DNA of 64,000 nt, from NCBI RefSeq assembly GCF_017872555.1, contig NZ_JAEDOX010000001.1:1054001-1118000 (forward strand), given 5' to 3'. Source of the DNA: Ruegeria sp. HKCCSA071. GTDB taxonomy: Bacteria; Pseudomonadota; Alphaproteobacteria; Rhodobacterales; Rhodobacteraceae. The notes below the pieces were generated by a model. That model did not search any database. It was not told the origin of the DNA and worked only from the letters and a program-made list of their open reading frames with translations. Below, piece by piece: positions 1-8,985 of the stretch. The position numbers were made by a program, and so were the translations under genes. Position 1 is the first letter of the stretch; every line of letters starts with the position of its first letter.

Positions 1-16
1 CTGAAAGGCACACAAC

Positions 17-1297
17 ATGACAGATCCAAAAGTGCTTATCGCGGGCGGTGGAATTGCCGGGTTGTCGCTGGCACTGACACTGCATCAGATTGGCATCGAC
101 TGCACCGTCTTTGAAAGCGTTCGGCAACTGCGCCCGCTGGGTGTCGGAATAAACCTGCAACCCAACGCCGTGCGCGAGTTGTACGATCTGGGTTTCACGG
201 CTCAGGATCTAGACGGGTTCGGCGTCCCTGCGCAGGAATGGGCGCTTGTCGGGTTGAATGGTCACGAGGTTTACTCGGAACCGCGCGGAACTTTCGCCGG
301 TTACAACTGGCCGCAATACGCAGTGCATCGCGGCGCGTTTCACATGGCGCTTTACCAGCGGTTTATCGAACGCGCAGACCCGGATGCCGTGCGCCTTGGG
401 TCTCGGGCCACGGGGTACCAGACCAATGCGGACGGGACGGTTACAGTGCGGCTGCAAACTGATAAGGGGGCCATCTGCGAAACCGGTGCCATTCTGATCG
501 GCGCCGATGGTATCCATTCAGCCATCCGCGCCCAAATGCATCCAAGCCAACCTCCGATCCATTGGGGCGGAGCCGTCATGTGGCGCGGCACAACATTGGA
601 AAAGCCCGTGCGCACGGGTTCCTCATTCGTCGGACTGGGCACGCATAAGAAACGTATGGTGATCTATCCAATCTCGCACCCCGACCCCGGAACCGGCTTG
701 GCGCTGATAAACTGGATTGCCGAAGTCACTTACGATGACCCGACCGCGCATGCAGCAACCGGGTGGTTCCGGCAGGTCGAGGCCAAGGATTTCGCGCATC
801 ATTTTGACGGATGGACCTATGACTGGCTGGATGTTCCTGCCCTGATCCGCGGTGCGGATGTGACATATGAAAACCCGATGATCGACCGCGATCCGGTTGA
901 AACGTGGGTTGACGGGCCGGTTGCCCTGATCGGAGACGCCGCGCACCCGATGTACCCTACCGGTTCAAATGGGGCCAGCCAGGCGATCATGGACGCCCGC
1001 TTATTGGGGGCCAGCTTGCTCAAGCATGGCGTGAGCCCAACCGCGCTGGCGGCTTATGATGACACGCTGTGCAGTCCGGTGTCAGACCTTGTCCTTCGCA
1101 ATCGGGGCGCCGGGCCCTTTGGCCTGTTGAATTTGGTCAATGACCGCTGTGGCGGTGTGTTCGACGATATTGAAACGGTCATTCCCTTGGCTGAAAGGGC
1201 CAGTTTCATGGCCAAGTACAAGGCTGCCGCCGGTTTTGCGCGCGACGCCCTGAACAGCGCACCGCCAACGATTGCGCCCGGCTCGCAGCTGGCGTAG
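17..1297 (+). CDS. FAD-dependent monooxygenase, PhzS/salicylate-hydroxylase type
   Basis: A 426-residue group A flavoprotein monooxygenase, expected to hydroxylate an aromatic or heterocyclic substrate using NAD(P)H and oxygen in the cytoplasm. The FAD-binding GxGxxG is at residues 10-15 (GGGIAG), the DG motif at about 162-168 (GADGIHS) and the GD motif at 306-314 (GDAAHPMYP), followed by TGSNGASQAI, which resembles the PhzS subgroup. Length is normal for the family. The ATG at 17 has AAAGG about 9 bases upstream. It is followed by a same-strand ureohydrolase after a gap of about 300 bases. The substrate cannot be read from sequence. The family assignment is firm. Confidence 0.9.
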   Translation: MTDPKVLIAGGGIAGLSLALTLHQIGIDCTVFESVRQLRPLGVGINLQPNAVRELYDLGFTAQDLDGFGVPAQEWALVGLNGHEVYSEPRGTFAGYNWPQYAVHRGAFHMALYQRFIERADPDAVRLGSRATGYQTNADGTVTVRLQTDKGAICETGAILIGADGIHSAIRAQMHPSQPPIHWGGAVMWRGTTLEKPVRTGSSFVGLGTHKKRMVIYPISHPDPGTGLALINWIAEVTYDDPTAHAATGWFRQVEAKDFAHHFDGWTYDWLDVPALIRGADVTYENPMIDRDPVETWVDGPVALIGDAAHPMYPTGSNGASQAIMDARLLGASLLKHGVSPTALAAYDDTLCSPVSDLVLRNRGAGPFGLLNLVNDRCGGVFDDIETVIPLAERASFMAKYKAAAGFARDALNSAPPTIAPGSQLA

Positions 1298-1595
1298 CAG
1301 GCATGATGTATAAGCCGTCGGGGATTGAACACCTGCGCCCGTGAAAACACCGCTTCGCCGGACCTGTGTATCGCCCGCAAAATCGCGCGCTTCCGTGAAT
1401 AATTATGCGGTACCCCAGCGCGTCCCACCGAAATCTCGTTTGTGGCGAAACGACCAACAGCTAAACGGAAGGAACGCACCGGATCAGATCTGCCTGAACG
1501 TCAGACATGTATTGGACGAAGAAAACCAATTTCATTGCACCGCCTTCTCATGTTCAATTGCACACAGGGCGGCAAGGCCACTGAAAGGATTGATA

Positions 1596-2573
1596 ATGCA
1601 GGATCATGGATATGCGTCAGGACGACTGAACCTACCTTTCGTTGGGATATCGACCTTTGGAAAATCGCCGTATGTCGAGGATTGGGACAATATTGATGCG
1701 GATGTTTGTGTTCTTGGTGCCCCCTTTGATTTCGGCACCCAATGGCGCGCTGGGGCAAGGTTCGGCCCTCGGGCCGTGCGCGAGGCTTCGACCCTGTTCA
1801 GTTTTGGACATGCTGGAGCATATGACCACGAAGACGATGCAACCTATCTGGACAGTTCCGTGCGTATCGTGGACTTGGGGGATGCTGATATCGTCCACAC
1901 AATGACCGAGGCCAGCCACGAAAACATCGCCTATGGTGTTCGCAAAATTCTTGCCGCCGGGGCGCTGCCGCTTGTGATCGGCGGCGATCACTCTGTCAAC
2001 ATTCCCTGCATTTCCGCGTTTGAAGATGATTGTGCACAAAACGGCCCGATCCACGTGGTTCAAATTGATGCGCATCTGGATTTCGTGGACGAGCGTCACG
2101 GTGTCACCAATGGCCACGGCAACCCCATGCGGCGGGCAATCGAGAAAGACTATGTCTCGGGGATGACCCAGTTGGGTATTCGAAACGTCTCGTCAACCGC
2201 CAAGGAAGGATACGAGGACGCGCGCGCACGTGGATCAGACATCTTGTCCGTGCGTCAGGTGAGAAAGCTGGGAACCGAGGCTGTTCTTGAGCGAATTCCT
2301 GAAGGTGCTCGGTACTATGTGACAATAGATATCGACGCCTTTTGCCCCTCTATCGCGGCAGGGACGGGGACGCCCAGCCATGGGGGGTTTCTGTATTATG
2401 ACGTACTGGAAATCCTTCAGGGCCTCGCTAGGCGCGGCAATGTCGTCGGCATTGACCTTGTCGAAGTGGCGCCAGCCTATGACCCCAGCGAAAGCACGCA
2501 GATACTGGCCGCGCAGCTATTGTTGAATTTCCTGGGTTTTATCTTTCACGAACGCGCCGGTCGCGAGAAATGA
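1596..2573 (+). CDS. Agmatinase/arginase-family ureohydrolase (speB-like)
   Basis: A 325-residue manganese-dependent ureohydrolase that would split a guanidino compound into an amine and urea. The metal ligands are present: H132 in GGDHS, D158/H160/D162 in QIDAHLD, and D245/D247 in TIDIDAF. The usual SxDxDxxDP motif reads TIDIDAFCPS, so its last Asp, which is not a metal ligand, is Cys. The frame stays open upstream to 1341, but the ATG at 1596 has AAAGGA at the right distance and gives the normal family length. It converges on the creatinase gene across a shared terminator. Substrate (agmatine, guanidinobutyrate, guanidinoacetate or other) is undetermined; the creatinase neighbour hints at guanidino-acid use. 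Confidence 0.88.
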   Translation: MQDHGYASGRLNLPFVGISTFGKSPYVEDWDNIDADVCVLGAPFDFGTQWRAGARFGPRAVREASTLFSFGHAGAYDHEDDATYLDSSVRIVDLGDADIVHTMTEASHENIAYGVRKILAAGALPLVIGGDHSVNIPCISAFEDDCAQNGPIHVVQIDAHLDFVDERHGVTNGHGNPMRRAIEKDYVSGMTQLGIRNVSSTAKEGYEDARARGSDILSVRQVRKLGTEAVLERIPEGARYYVTIDIDAFCPSIAAGTGTPSHGGFLYYDVLEILQGLARRGNVVGIDLVEVAPAYDPSESTQILAAQLLLNFLGFIFHERAGREK

Positions 2574-2574
2574 A

Positions 2575-2600
2575 GGGGGGAGCGTTTGCTCCCCCCCTCT
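2575..2600. terminator. Bidirectional intrinsic terminator between convergent genes
   Basis: A 9-bp perfect stem (GGGGGGAGC, loop GTTT, GCTCCCCCC) starts two bases after the ureohydrolase stop and is followed by CTCTTTGT. It lies between the stop codons of two convergent genes and probably serves both. Confidence 0.8.
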
Positions 2601-2605
2601 TTGTA

Positions 2606-3826
2606 TCAGGCATCGATGATGTTGTGGCCAGGCCCATATGGGAAGCCGGTGATGTTCTCGGCGCCGTCTTCGCCCACCACCAGAATATCATGCTCGCGGT
2701 AGCCCCCTGCACCGGGTTGCCCTTCGGGGATCCACAGCATGGGCTCGATTGAAACGACCATGCCAGGTTCCAGCACGGTGTCGATATCCTCGCGCAGTTC
2801 CAGACCGGCCTCGCGCCCGTAATAATGGCTGAGGATGCCGAAAGAATGGCCATACCCGAACGAGCGGTATTGCAGCAGCCCCTCATCGGCAAAGAAACGG
2901 TTGATCTCGGCGGTGATGCCTGAACAGGTCGCACCGGGTTTGATCAGGCTCAGACCCAGTTCATGGGCCGCCACATTGGCTTTCCAGAGGCGCAAGCTGT
3001 CAGCGTCCGGCTCGCCCAGAAACAGGGTACGTTCCAGCGCAGTGTAATAGCCCGAGATCATCGGGAAAGTGTTCAGCGACAGGATATCGCCTTTTTGCAG
3101 GGCGCGTTTTGTCACCGGGTTATGCGCGCCATCGGTGTTCAGCCCGGACTGGAACCAAACCCAGGTGTCGCGATATTCGGCATCTGGATAGGCGCGCGCG
3201 ATTTCCTCTTCCATTGCGTCACGGCCCGCCATGGCAATCTCGATCTCAGTTGCGCCTTCACGGATGGCCGCATGGATTGCCGCCCCGCCAACGTCCGCGG
3301 TGCGTGCCCCACCCTTGATCAATTCAATCTCTTCGGCGGATTTGACCATGCGCGCGGTCATTGTATCCGGCGCGATGTCAACCAGTTCGGGGGTACCCAG
3401 CATCCGCAGGGCGGTGTCGCGGGCGGCCAGCGTCATGTGGTCACCTTCAATGCCGATCCGCTTAGCATTGCCGATCAGGCTTGCAACCGCACGCCAATAG
3501 TTGTCGCGCTTCCAGTCAGTATAAATCACGTTGTCTTCGACCGACCGGCGCCACGGTTGCCCGGCGTCGATGTTGGCCGAAACGGTGGTGCAGGCCTCTT
3601 GGGTGACCACGCAGCCATACGGACGGCCAAAGGAACAATACAGAAAGCCCGAGTAGTAGGCGATATTCTGCATCGATGTCAGCAGAATCGCAGGAATATC
3701 ACGTGCGGCCATGATGCTGCGAAGCTTGCTGAGACGGCGATCATACTCCCCCTTGCTGAACGGCAAAGGCGCTTTGTCACCATTGTGGCAGGTAAAGAAT
3801 TCGGGGCGTTTCGTTGTGTCGGTCAT
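2606..3826 (-). CDS. Creatinase (creatine amidinohydrolase), M24 fold
   Basis: A 406-residue creatinase, expected to hydrolyse creatine to sarcosine and urea. From memory it tracks the Pseudomonas enzyme (about 403 residues) along its full length, including FLYCSFGRPY, TDWKRDNY, FQSGLNTDGAHNPV, SHYYGREAGLELRED and the C-terminal FPYGP. The catalytic His corresponds to H235 and the acidic residues to E265 (ALERT) and E361 (SIEPM). The two metal-binding Asp of M24 peptidases are missing (SLNTFPMISGYYTALER), as expected for a metal-free creatinase. The frame is open 14 codons further up, but ATG at 3826 fits the family. It is the last gene after a polyamine-type ABC transporter on the same strand. 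No creatininase or sarcosine oxidase is in the window. Confidence 0.9.
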   Translation of the reverse strand: MTDTTKRPEFFTCHNGDKAPLPFSKGEYDRRLSKLRSIMAARDIPAILLTSMQNIAYYSGFLYCSFGRPYGCVVTQEACTTVSANIDAGQPWRRSVEDNVIYTDWKRDNYWRAVASLIGNAKRIGIEGDHMTLAARDTALRMLGTPELVDIAPDTMTARMVKSAEEIELIKGGARTADVGGAAIHAAIREGATEIEIAMAGRDAMEEEIARAYPDAEYRDTWVWFQSGLNTDGAHNPVTKRALQKGDILSLNTFPMISGYYTALERTLFLGEPDADSLRLWKANVAAHELGLSLIKPGATCSGITAEINRFFADEGLLQYRSFGYGHSFGILSHYYGREAGLELREDIDTVLEPGMVVSIEPMLWIPEGQPGAGGYREHDILVVGEDGAENITGFPYGPGHNIIDA

Positions 3827-3988
3827 CACTTGGTCTCTCATCTTTGCCGGGCGACAAATCCCGGCCACATGTCCCGGCGTTCAGGACAGGCGGTCTCGGG
3901 GTCCGAGAGCCGATCATCCCCTTAGACGCCGCGACGCCATCGCAGCGGAGATGAACACGTGAATCGTTAGATCAGACAGAATGCTCCG

Positions 3989-5200
3989 TCAAGCGGGTGA
4001 AAGCCCCCGCAAACGTTCGGACCGGCGCCGCAGCAACTCAACCGTAGTCAGCAGCGCAATCGACAGAACCACCAGGATCGTCGCAACCGCCAGAATGGTC
4101 GGGCTGATCTGTTCCCGCAGGCCCGTGAACATCTGCCACGGCAGAGTCTTCTGACTGGCTGAGCCAACGAACAGAACCACCACAACTTCGTCGAACGAGG
4201 TGATGAAGGCGAACAGGCCACCCGAGATCACACCCGGCAGAATCAGCGGCATCTGGATCTTGAAGAAGGTCCGCACCGGCCCTGCCCCCATATTCGCAGC
4301 CGCCCTCGTCAGCGAACGATCAAAGCTCACAAGCGTGGCGGTCACAGTGATGATCACGAACGGGATACCCAAAACGGCGTGCGCCAGGATGACTTTCAGA
4401 TAGCCCACAAAGTTCTTGTTCATGCCCAGCGTCCCTTCAAGGAACCGTCCGATATCGCTGTAGAAAAAGAACATGCCAGTGGCCGATATAATCAGCGGAA
4501 CGATCATCGGCGAAATTAGGATGCCCATGATAGCACGGCGGCCGGGGACGTGGCTCTGGCTGAGGCCAATGGCAGCCAGAGTGCCAAGCGAAACCGAGAT
4601 GATTGTGGCAATCGGGGCAATGATCAGCGAGTTCTTGAAGCTGCGTTGCCATTCGTTGTTGGTAAAGAAATCACGGTAGTGCTTGAGTGAATACCCTTCA
4701 GGGTCCAGTCGCAACATCTCGGGCGTGAAGGTAAAGAAATCCTGCGCATTGAACGACAGCGGCAGAACCACAAGGATCGGTGTGATCAGGAAAACGAAGA
4801 TCGCACCGCAGATCACCCGGAACAGGTAGTGGTAAAACACCTGCTGCGCGGTCAGGTATGGCAATAGCTTGCGCCGGTATCGCCCTTCGTACAACCAATA
4901 AGTAAACCAGGCGAAGAACCAGCCGCCCAGCAGGCCAAGTACTCCGCCCATTGGGCCCGACATCAATAAGCCCGCGATGCCAAAACCAATGATGTTGATC
5001 CAGCGGGCCATCTTCTCGTTCTTCAAAACGGTGATGTAGACCCAAGCGAGCGCAGAAATCAGGACAGCGCCGCCAATGATGCCCAAAAGAACCGAGCCGT
5101 TACCCGCGCCGACAAAGACACCGGCGAAGGCGCCTGCCAGCGCGACACTTGGCAGAACCATGGACAAAGGTTTGCGGGATATCGGAGTAAGTGCGGCCAT
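3989..5200 (-). CDS. Polyamine-type ABC transporter permease (PotC-like) with N-terminal extension
   Basis: Inner-membrane permease of a spermidine/putrescine-type importer. The C-terminal ~270 residues carry the usual six helices and an EAA-like loop (LTRAAANMGAGPVRTFFKI). At 403 residues it is about 130 longer than ordinary PotC: the extra N-terminal part has three or four hydrophobic segments, including a Gly-rich stretch. It starts 5 bases after the partner permease, so translation is probably coupled. The substrate is likely the locus-specific nitrogen compound. No terminator separates it from the creatinase gene, but the 160-base gap leaves operon membership open. Confidence 0.88.
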   Translation of the reverse strand: MAALTPISRKPLSMVLPSVALAGAFAGVFVGAGNGSVLLGIIGGAVLISALAWVYITVLKNEKMARWINIIGFGIAGLLMSGPMGGVLGLLGGWFFAWFTYWLYEGRYRRKLLPYLTAQQVFYHYLFRVICGAIFVFLITPILVVLPLSFNAQDFFTFTPEMLRLDPEGYSLKHYRDFFTNNEWQRSFKNSLIIAPIATIISVSLGTLAAIGLSQSHVPGRRAIMGILISPMIVPLIISATGMFFFYSDIGRFLEGTLGMNKNFVGYLKVILAHAVLGIPFVIITVTATLVSFDRSLTRAAANMGAGPVRTFFKIQMPLILPGVISGGLFAFITSFDEVVVVLFVGSASQKTLPWQMFTGLREQISPTILAVATILVVLSIALLTTVELLRRRSERLRGLSPA

Positions 5201-5205
5201 GTCGA

Positions 5206-6480
5206 TTATCCCAGCTTCACGTTATCAATGCCCACGATCTTGTCGTAGACCCAGTAGAGCAGCAGAACGACCGCCAGAAGTATCGTTCCCAGCGCCGCCG
5301 CCAGTCCCCAGTTCAGTGAGGACGAGATGTGATAGGCGATCCGGTTCGAGATGAAGACACCTTTTGTACCGCCCACGATTTCAGGTGTGATGTAGTAGCC
5401 AATCGCCAAAATGAACACGAGGATTGAACCCGCGCCGATACCCGGAATGGATTGCGGGAAGTAGATGCGCCAGAACGTTGTCCAGTTGGTCGCGCCCATG
5501 GATTTCGCGGCACGTGTGTAAGATTCCGGAATAGTCTGCATCACCGAATACATGGGCAGGATCATGAATGGCAGCAGGATATGTGTCATCGCAGTGATCG
5601 TACCGATCTGGTTATTGATGATCACCAGTCGTGCATCGTCAGCCACCAACCCCAGCCAGACCAGCGTTTCGTTGATCACGCCTTGCTGTTGCAACATCAC
5701 CTTCCACGCCGACGTCCGCACCAGCAGTGACGTCCAGAACGGCAGAAGCACAAGGATCATCAGCAGATTTGAGACACGCATCGGCAACGTCGCCAGCAAA
5801 TAGCTGACCGGATAAGCCAACAGGATACAGGCACCCGTTATTACCAGAGACATAAACAGCGTTCGACCGAACAGCTTAACAAGGATTTGCTTGTCTTCGG
5901 GTTGTGCCTGCGCGCCGTCGGGGGTTCTGCGCATATCTACCGCATTCAGAAAATACCCGTTGGTGATCTTCGGCGAATGGGTTTTGATCACGCGCCACGT
6001 TTGTGTATCGCCCCATCCGTCGTGAATATCTATTAGTTGCTCTTTGAACGGGCCATCCGTTTCAGGATCCAGTTTCTTGATCTGACGACCTGACTTGCGG
6101 AACATCGAAGACATACCGGTTTCTTCGTAGTTCAAACGCGAACCAAGCCGTGTGTGCTCTTTATTGTCAATCGCAACAATCATGTCCCGCACAAAGGCAT
6201 CATACACGCCCTCGCCCGGCAATTCTCCAGATTGTTCATCCCAGTTTTGAAGCGCCTCGACGGTAAGAGGTAGAGTGTCGGAGACGATATTGTTTTCTAC
6301 TGAACGGAATAGCATCGCAGCTATTGGAACAATAAAGGAAAACAGAACGAACAGAAGCAAAGGAGCGATCAACAGCAAGGCACGCAGCTTTTGCCGCCGC
6401 AACGAGCGTGCCAGCGATAGCTTGAGCGGTGTTCCATCCGCTGCCAGCATGGGTCCGGCGTTTTGGCTTGCGTCAGTCAT
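5206..6480 (-). CDS. Polyamine-type ABC transporter permease (PotB-like) with large periplasmic insertion
   Basis: Inner-membrane permease, 424 residues. After a first hydrophobic helix (about residues 33-57) there is an unusually long hydrophilic, probably periplasmic, segment of roughly 130 residues before the canonical helices resume near residue 205. The EAA-like loop reads YTRAAKSMGATNWTTFWRI. Ordinary PotB proteins are near 280-300 residues, so the insertion is notable; similar long permeases occur in the opine/polyamine uptake family. It lies 70 bases after the binding-protein gene and 5 bases before the second permease. Partner of the genes at 3989, 6551 and 7746. Confidence 0.88.
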   Translation of the reverse strand: MTDASQNAGPMLAADGTPLKLSLARSLRRQKLRALLLIAPLLLFVLFSFIVPIAAMLFRSVENNIVSDTLPLTVEALQNWDEQSGELPGEGVYDAFVRDMIVAIDNKEHTRLGSRLNYEETGMSSMFRKSGRQIKKLDPETDGPFKEQLIDIHDGWGDTQTWRVIKTHSPKITNGYFLNAVDMRRTPDGAQAQPEDKQILVKLFGRTLFMSLVITGACILLAYPVSYLLATLPMRVSNLLMILVLLPFWTSLLVRTSAWKVMLQQQGVINETLVWLGLVADDARLVIINNQIGTITAMTHILLPFMILPMYSVMQTIPESYTRAAKSMGATNWTTFWRIYFPQSIPGIGAGSILVFILAIGYYITPEIVGGTKGVFISNRIAYHISSSLNWGLAAALGTILLAVVLLLYWVYDKIVGIDNVKLG

Positions 6481-6508
6481 TGGAGCCCCTTGGATCTGTC
6501 TTGGTTCA

Positions 6509-6526
6509 GGGGCGGCGCACCGCCCC
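6509..6526 (-). promoter_or_regulatory. Intercistronic hairpin between binding-protein and permease genes
   Basis: A perfect 7-bp GC stem (GGGGCGG, loop CGCA, CCGCCCC) sits in the 70-base gap between the solute-binding-protein stop and the permease start. There is no U-tract. Such stems usually stabilise the upstream message or partly stop transcription, so that the binding protein is made in excess. Confidence 0.55.
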
Positions 6527-6550
6527 CGACTGTGTCATGAAATCAGACGT

Positions 6551-7642
6551 TTATTGCGCCAGCCACGCCTGGAATTTGGCGTCGATGTCGTCACGGTAAT
6601 CCGCCCAGAACTCGTAGTTATACAAGAACGTGTTCTTGGCATTTTCCGGATCGGTCGGCATATGCGGGGCCATGTCGATCCCCAGATCGGCGTGCTGACC
6701 TACCAGCGGAGCTGACGAGGCGCGGGCCGGACCGTACGAGATGTACTTGGCCTGATCCGCCAGACGCTGGGTGTCGGTTGCAAACATGATATAATCGAGC
6801 GCGCGCTGCTTGCGCTCATCGCTCAGACCGGCAGGAATGATCCAGCCGTCCAGATCGAACACCTGCGCGTCCCACAGCATTGCGACCGGCTGTTTCTGCT
6901 CTTCGATCACGCTGAACAGACGACCATTATAGGTCGAACCCATAACAACTTCACCGTCAGCCAGAAGTTGCGGCGTGTCCGCACCAGCAGACCACCAGAC
7001 AACGCTGTCTTTGATGGTGTCCAGCTTGGCCAAGGCCTGATCCTGACCTTCCGACGTTGCCAGAACGTCATAGACATCATCCTTGGCGACACCGTCACAC
7101 AGCAGCGCCCATTCCATGTTGTTGATAGGGCGTTTCTCAAGCGAGCGTTTACCCGGGTAGGATTCCAGATCGAACACCGCACAGATGTCGGTTGGTGGGG
7201 TGTCACCTACCAGATCGGTACGATAGCCGAACGTAGTCGAATAGACGATCTGCGGGATAAAGCAGTCGCTGACCAGCAGGTCGCCGAAATCCTCAGAGGC
7301 GGGCGTGCCATCCGGAGCTGCTGCCAATTGGCTGTCGAAATCGATCTCGAGGGCCAGACCTTCGTCGCAAAGCCGGATCGCGTCAGCTGCCACAACATCT
7401 ACCACATCCCATGTGATGTTGCCCGCTTCGTTCATTGCGCGCAGTTTGGCAACGGCTTCGGCCGAGCTGTCATCGTTCAGAATGGTGATACCGGTCTTTT
7501 CCGAATAGGGCTCGTGATACGCCTTCAACTGCGACTTTGAATAGGCACCGCCCCAGGAAACGATGGTCATCTCCTCGGCTGAAACAGTGCCCGCAGCCGT
7601 CGCAATTGCAGCCGCAGTGAGCATGATCTTGGTTGGTTTCAT
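6551..7642 (-). CDS. Periplasmic solute-binding protein, polyamine type (PotD/PotF-like)
   Basis: A 363-residue binding protein with a cleavable signal peptide ending near VSAEE (about residue 22). The mature start, MTIVSWGGAYSKSQ, is the usual first strand of PotD/PotF-like proteins. It should capture the substrate in the periplasm and deliver it to the two permeases. ATG at 7642 has GGGAG upstream. It follows the ATPase gene and precedes a hairpin and the permeases, a standard layout. Substrate could be a polyamine, opine or guanidino compound; genomic linkage to creatinase and a ureohydrolase is the only hint. Confidence 0.9.
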   Translation of the reverse strand: MKPTKIMLTAAAIATAAGTVSAEEMTIVSWGGAYSKSQLKAYHEPYSEKTGITILNDDSSAEAVAKLRAMNEAGNITWDVVDVVAADAIRLCDEGLALEIDFDSQLAAAPDGTPASEDFGDLLVSDCFIPQIVYSTTFGYRTDLVGDTPPTDICAVFDLESYPGKRSLEKRPINNMEWALLCDGVAKDDVYDVLATSEGQDQALAKLDTIKDSVVWWSAGADTPQLLADGEVVMGSTYNGRLFSVIEEQKQPVAMLWDAQVFDLDGWIIPAGLSDERKQRALDYIMFATDTQRLADQAKYISYGPARASSAPLVGQHADLGIDMAPHMPTDPENAKNTFLYNYEFWADYRDDIDAKFQAWLAQ

Positions 7643-7745
7643 GTGTTACTCCCAGTTCATCCCGTTTTATGTGGTGGTCAGCCGATGCACGGGTTTTCAC
7701 CGGCCGGTCCCTCAGCTTAACCGCACTTGTCCCGCGCGGTTTGGT

Positions 7746-8846
7746 CTATGCGTCGAGCGCACGACAATCCTGTGCCAGCCAGCCAATATCGATCTCTTGA
7801 CCGGGGGTCAGGCGTACGGCATCAGGCGCATTTCGAGTTTTGGCGATGAATTCGTTGTTTCCGGCAACGGACATGCGGAACCGGAATACGTCGCCCATGT
7901 AAATGAACTCTTCGACCCTTGCTTTCAAAGTATGCGCGTCAGCGCGCAGGCGGTCTTTGTTGAACTCCACACGTTCGGGGCGGATCGAGACTTTGGTCCG
8001 GTCGCCTGCCTTGTGGACATTGATCGGAACAGCGTCGATTTCCGAGCCATCATCCAGGCGTACGACGCAAGTGTTGCCATCGATTGATTTAACAACGCCT
8101 TCCAACGTATTGTTTTCACCGATGAATTGCGCGACGAAACTGTTTTCCGGCTCTTCATAAAGCTGATCAGGCGGCGCCAGCTGTTGAATGCGGCCATCGT
8201 CGAAGACGGCCACACGATCCGACATGGTGAGTGCTTCGGTCTGGTCGTGGGTCACGTAGACTGTTGTGATCCCAAGCTCATGGGCCAGACGCGTGATTTC
8301 GAACTGCATATGTTCACGAAGCTGCTTGTCCAGTGCCCCCAATGGCTCGTCCATCAAGACCAGCTCGGGTTCGAATACCAAGGCACGTGCCAGAGCTATC
8401 CGCTGTTGTTGTCCCCCCGAAAGCTGAGCGGGACGTCGACCACCAAAGGCACCCATCTGAACCATGTCCAGTGCGCGCTTGACCTTTTCATCCCGCTCCG
8501 ACTTGCCCAGTTTACGGACTTCCAGTGGAAACGAGAGGTTTTCGGCCACCGTCATATGCGGGAACAAAGCGTAATTCTGAAAAACCATTCCAATACCGCG
8601 CTTGTGAGGCGGGATATTGTTGATGGGCTTGCCGCCCAGAAGGATTTCGCCATGTGTGGCAGTTTCAAATCCGGCGAGCATCATAAGGCAAGTCGTCTTG
8701 CCCGAGCCTGACGGCCCAAGCATTGTCAGAAACTCACCTTTGGGCATTGCAAGGTTTAGGTCTTTTACGACGAGGTTCTCGCCGTCATAAGACTTCTGTA
8801 CGCGTTGGAATTCGACAAACGCGGCGTCGTTCGTTGTATCGGCCAC
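7746..8846 (-). CDS. ABC transporter ATP-binding protein (PotA-like)
   Basis: ATPase of the polyamine-type importer, 366 residues. Walker A is GPSGSGKTT, the signature LSGGQQQRIALARAL, Walker B LVLMDEPLGALD, and the switch His lies in VYVTHDQTEA. The C-terminal ~110 residues form the TOBE-type regulatory domain typical of PotA/UgpC. It uses a GTG start at 8846 preceded by AGGGGG at good spacing; no better ATG exists. It heads the transporter genes and is about 140 bases downstream of the racemase-like gene on the same strand, so it may belong to the same transcript. Confidence 0.92.
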   Translation of the reverse strand: MADTTNDAAFVEFQRVQKSYDGENLVVKDLNLAMPKGEFLTMLGPSGSGKTTCLMMLAGFETATHGEILLGGKPINNIPPHKRGIGMVFQNYALFPHMTVAENLSFPLEVRKLGKSERDEKVKRALDMVQMGAFGGRRPAQLSGGQQQRIALARALVFEPELVLMDEPLGALDKQLREHMQFEITRLAHELGITTVYVTHDQTEALTMSDRVAVFDDGRIQQLAPPDQLYEEPENSFVAQFIGENNTLEGVVKSIDGNTCVVRLDDGSEIDAVPINVHKAGDRTKVSIRPERVEFNKDRLRADAHTLKARVEEFIYMGDVFRFRMSVAGNNEFIAKTRNAPDAVRLTPGQEIDIGWLAQDCRALDA

Positions 8847-8985
8847 AAGACCCCCTGTTACGTCAAATGATTACCCGTCTTCTGCGGATTTCATTGATCT
8901 GTATCCGACAGTTAAGACCAAGCGATGTTCACATTGCAACAATGAATTCCGGTTTTGTTGTACAATATCCGGACATAATATTTCA

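Noticed and set aside
1298..1595. Guanidine riboswitch upstream of the ureohydrolase
   Set aside because: No conserved guanidine-I, -II or -III motifs could be found in the gap by eye.
2963..3925. 320-residue open frame on the plus strand opposite the creatinase gene
   Set aside because: It lies fully inside a strongly conserved gene on the other strand, has no family features, and its composition is that of a reverse-complement shadow.
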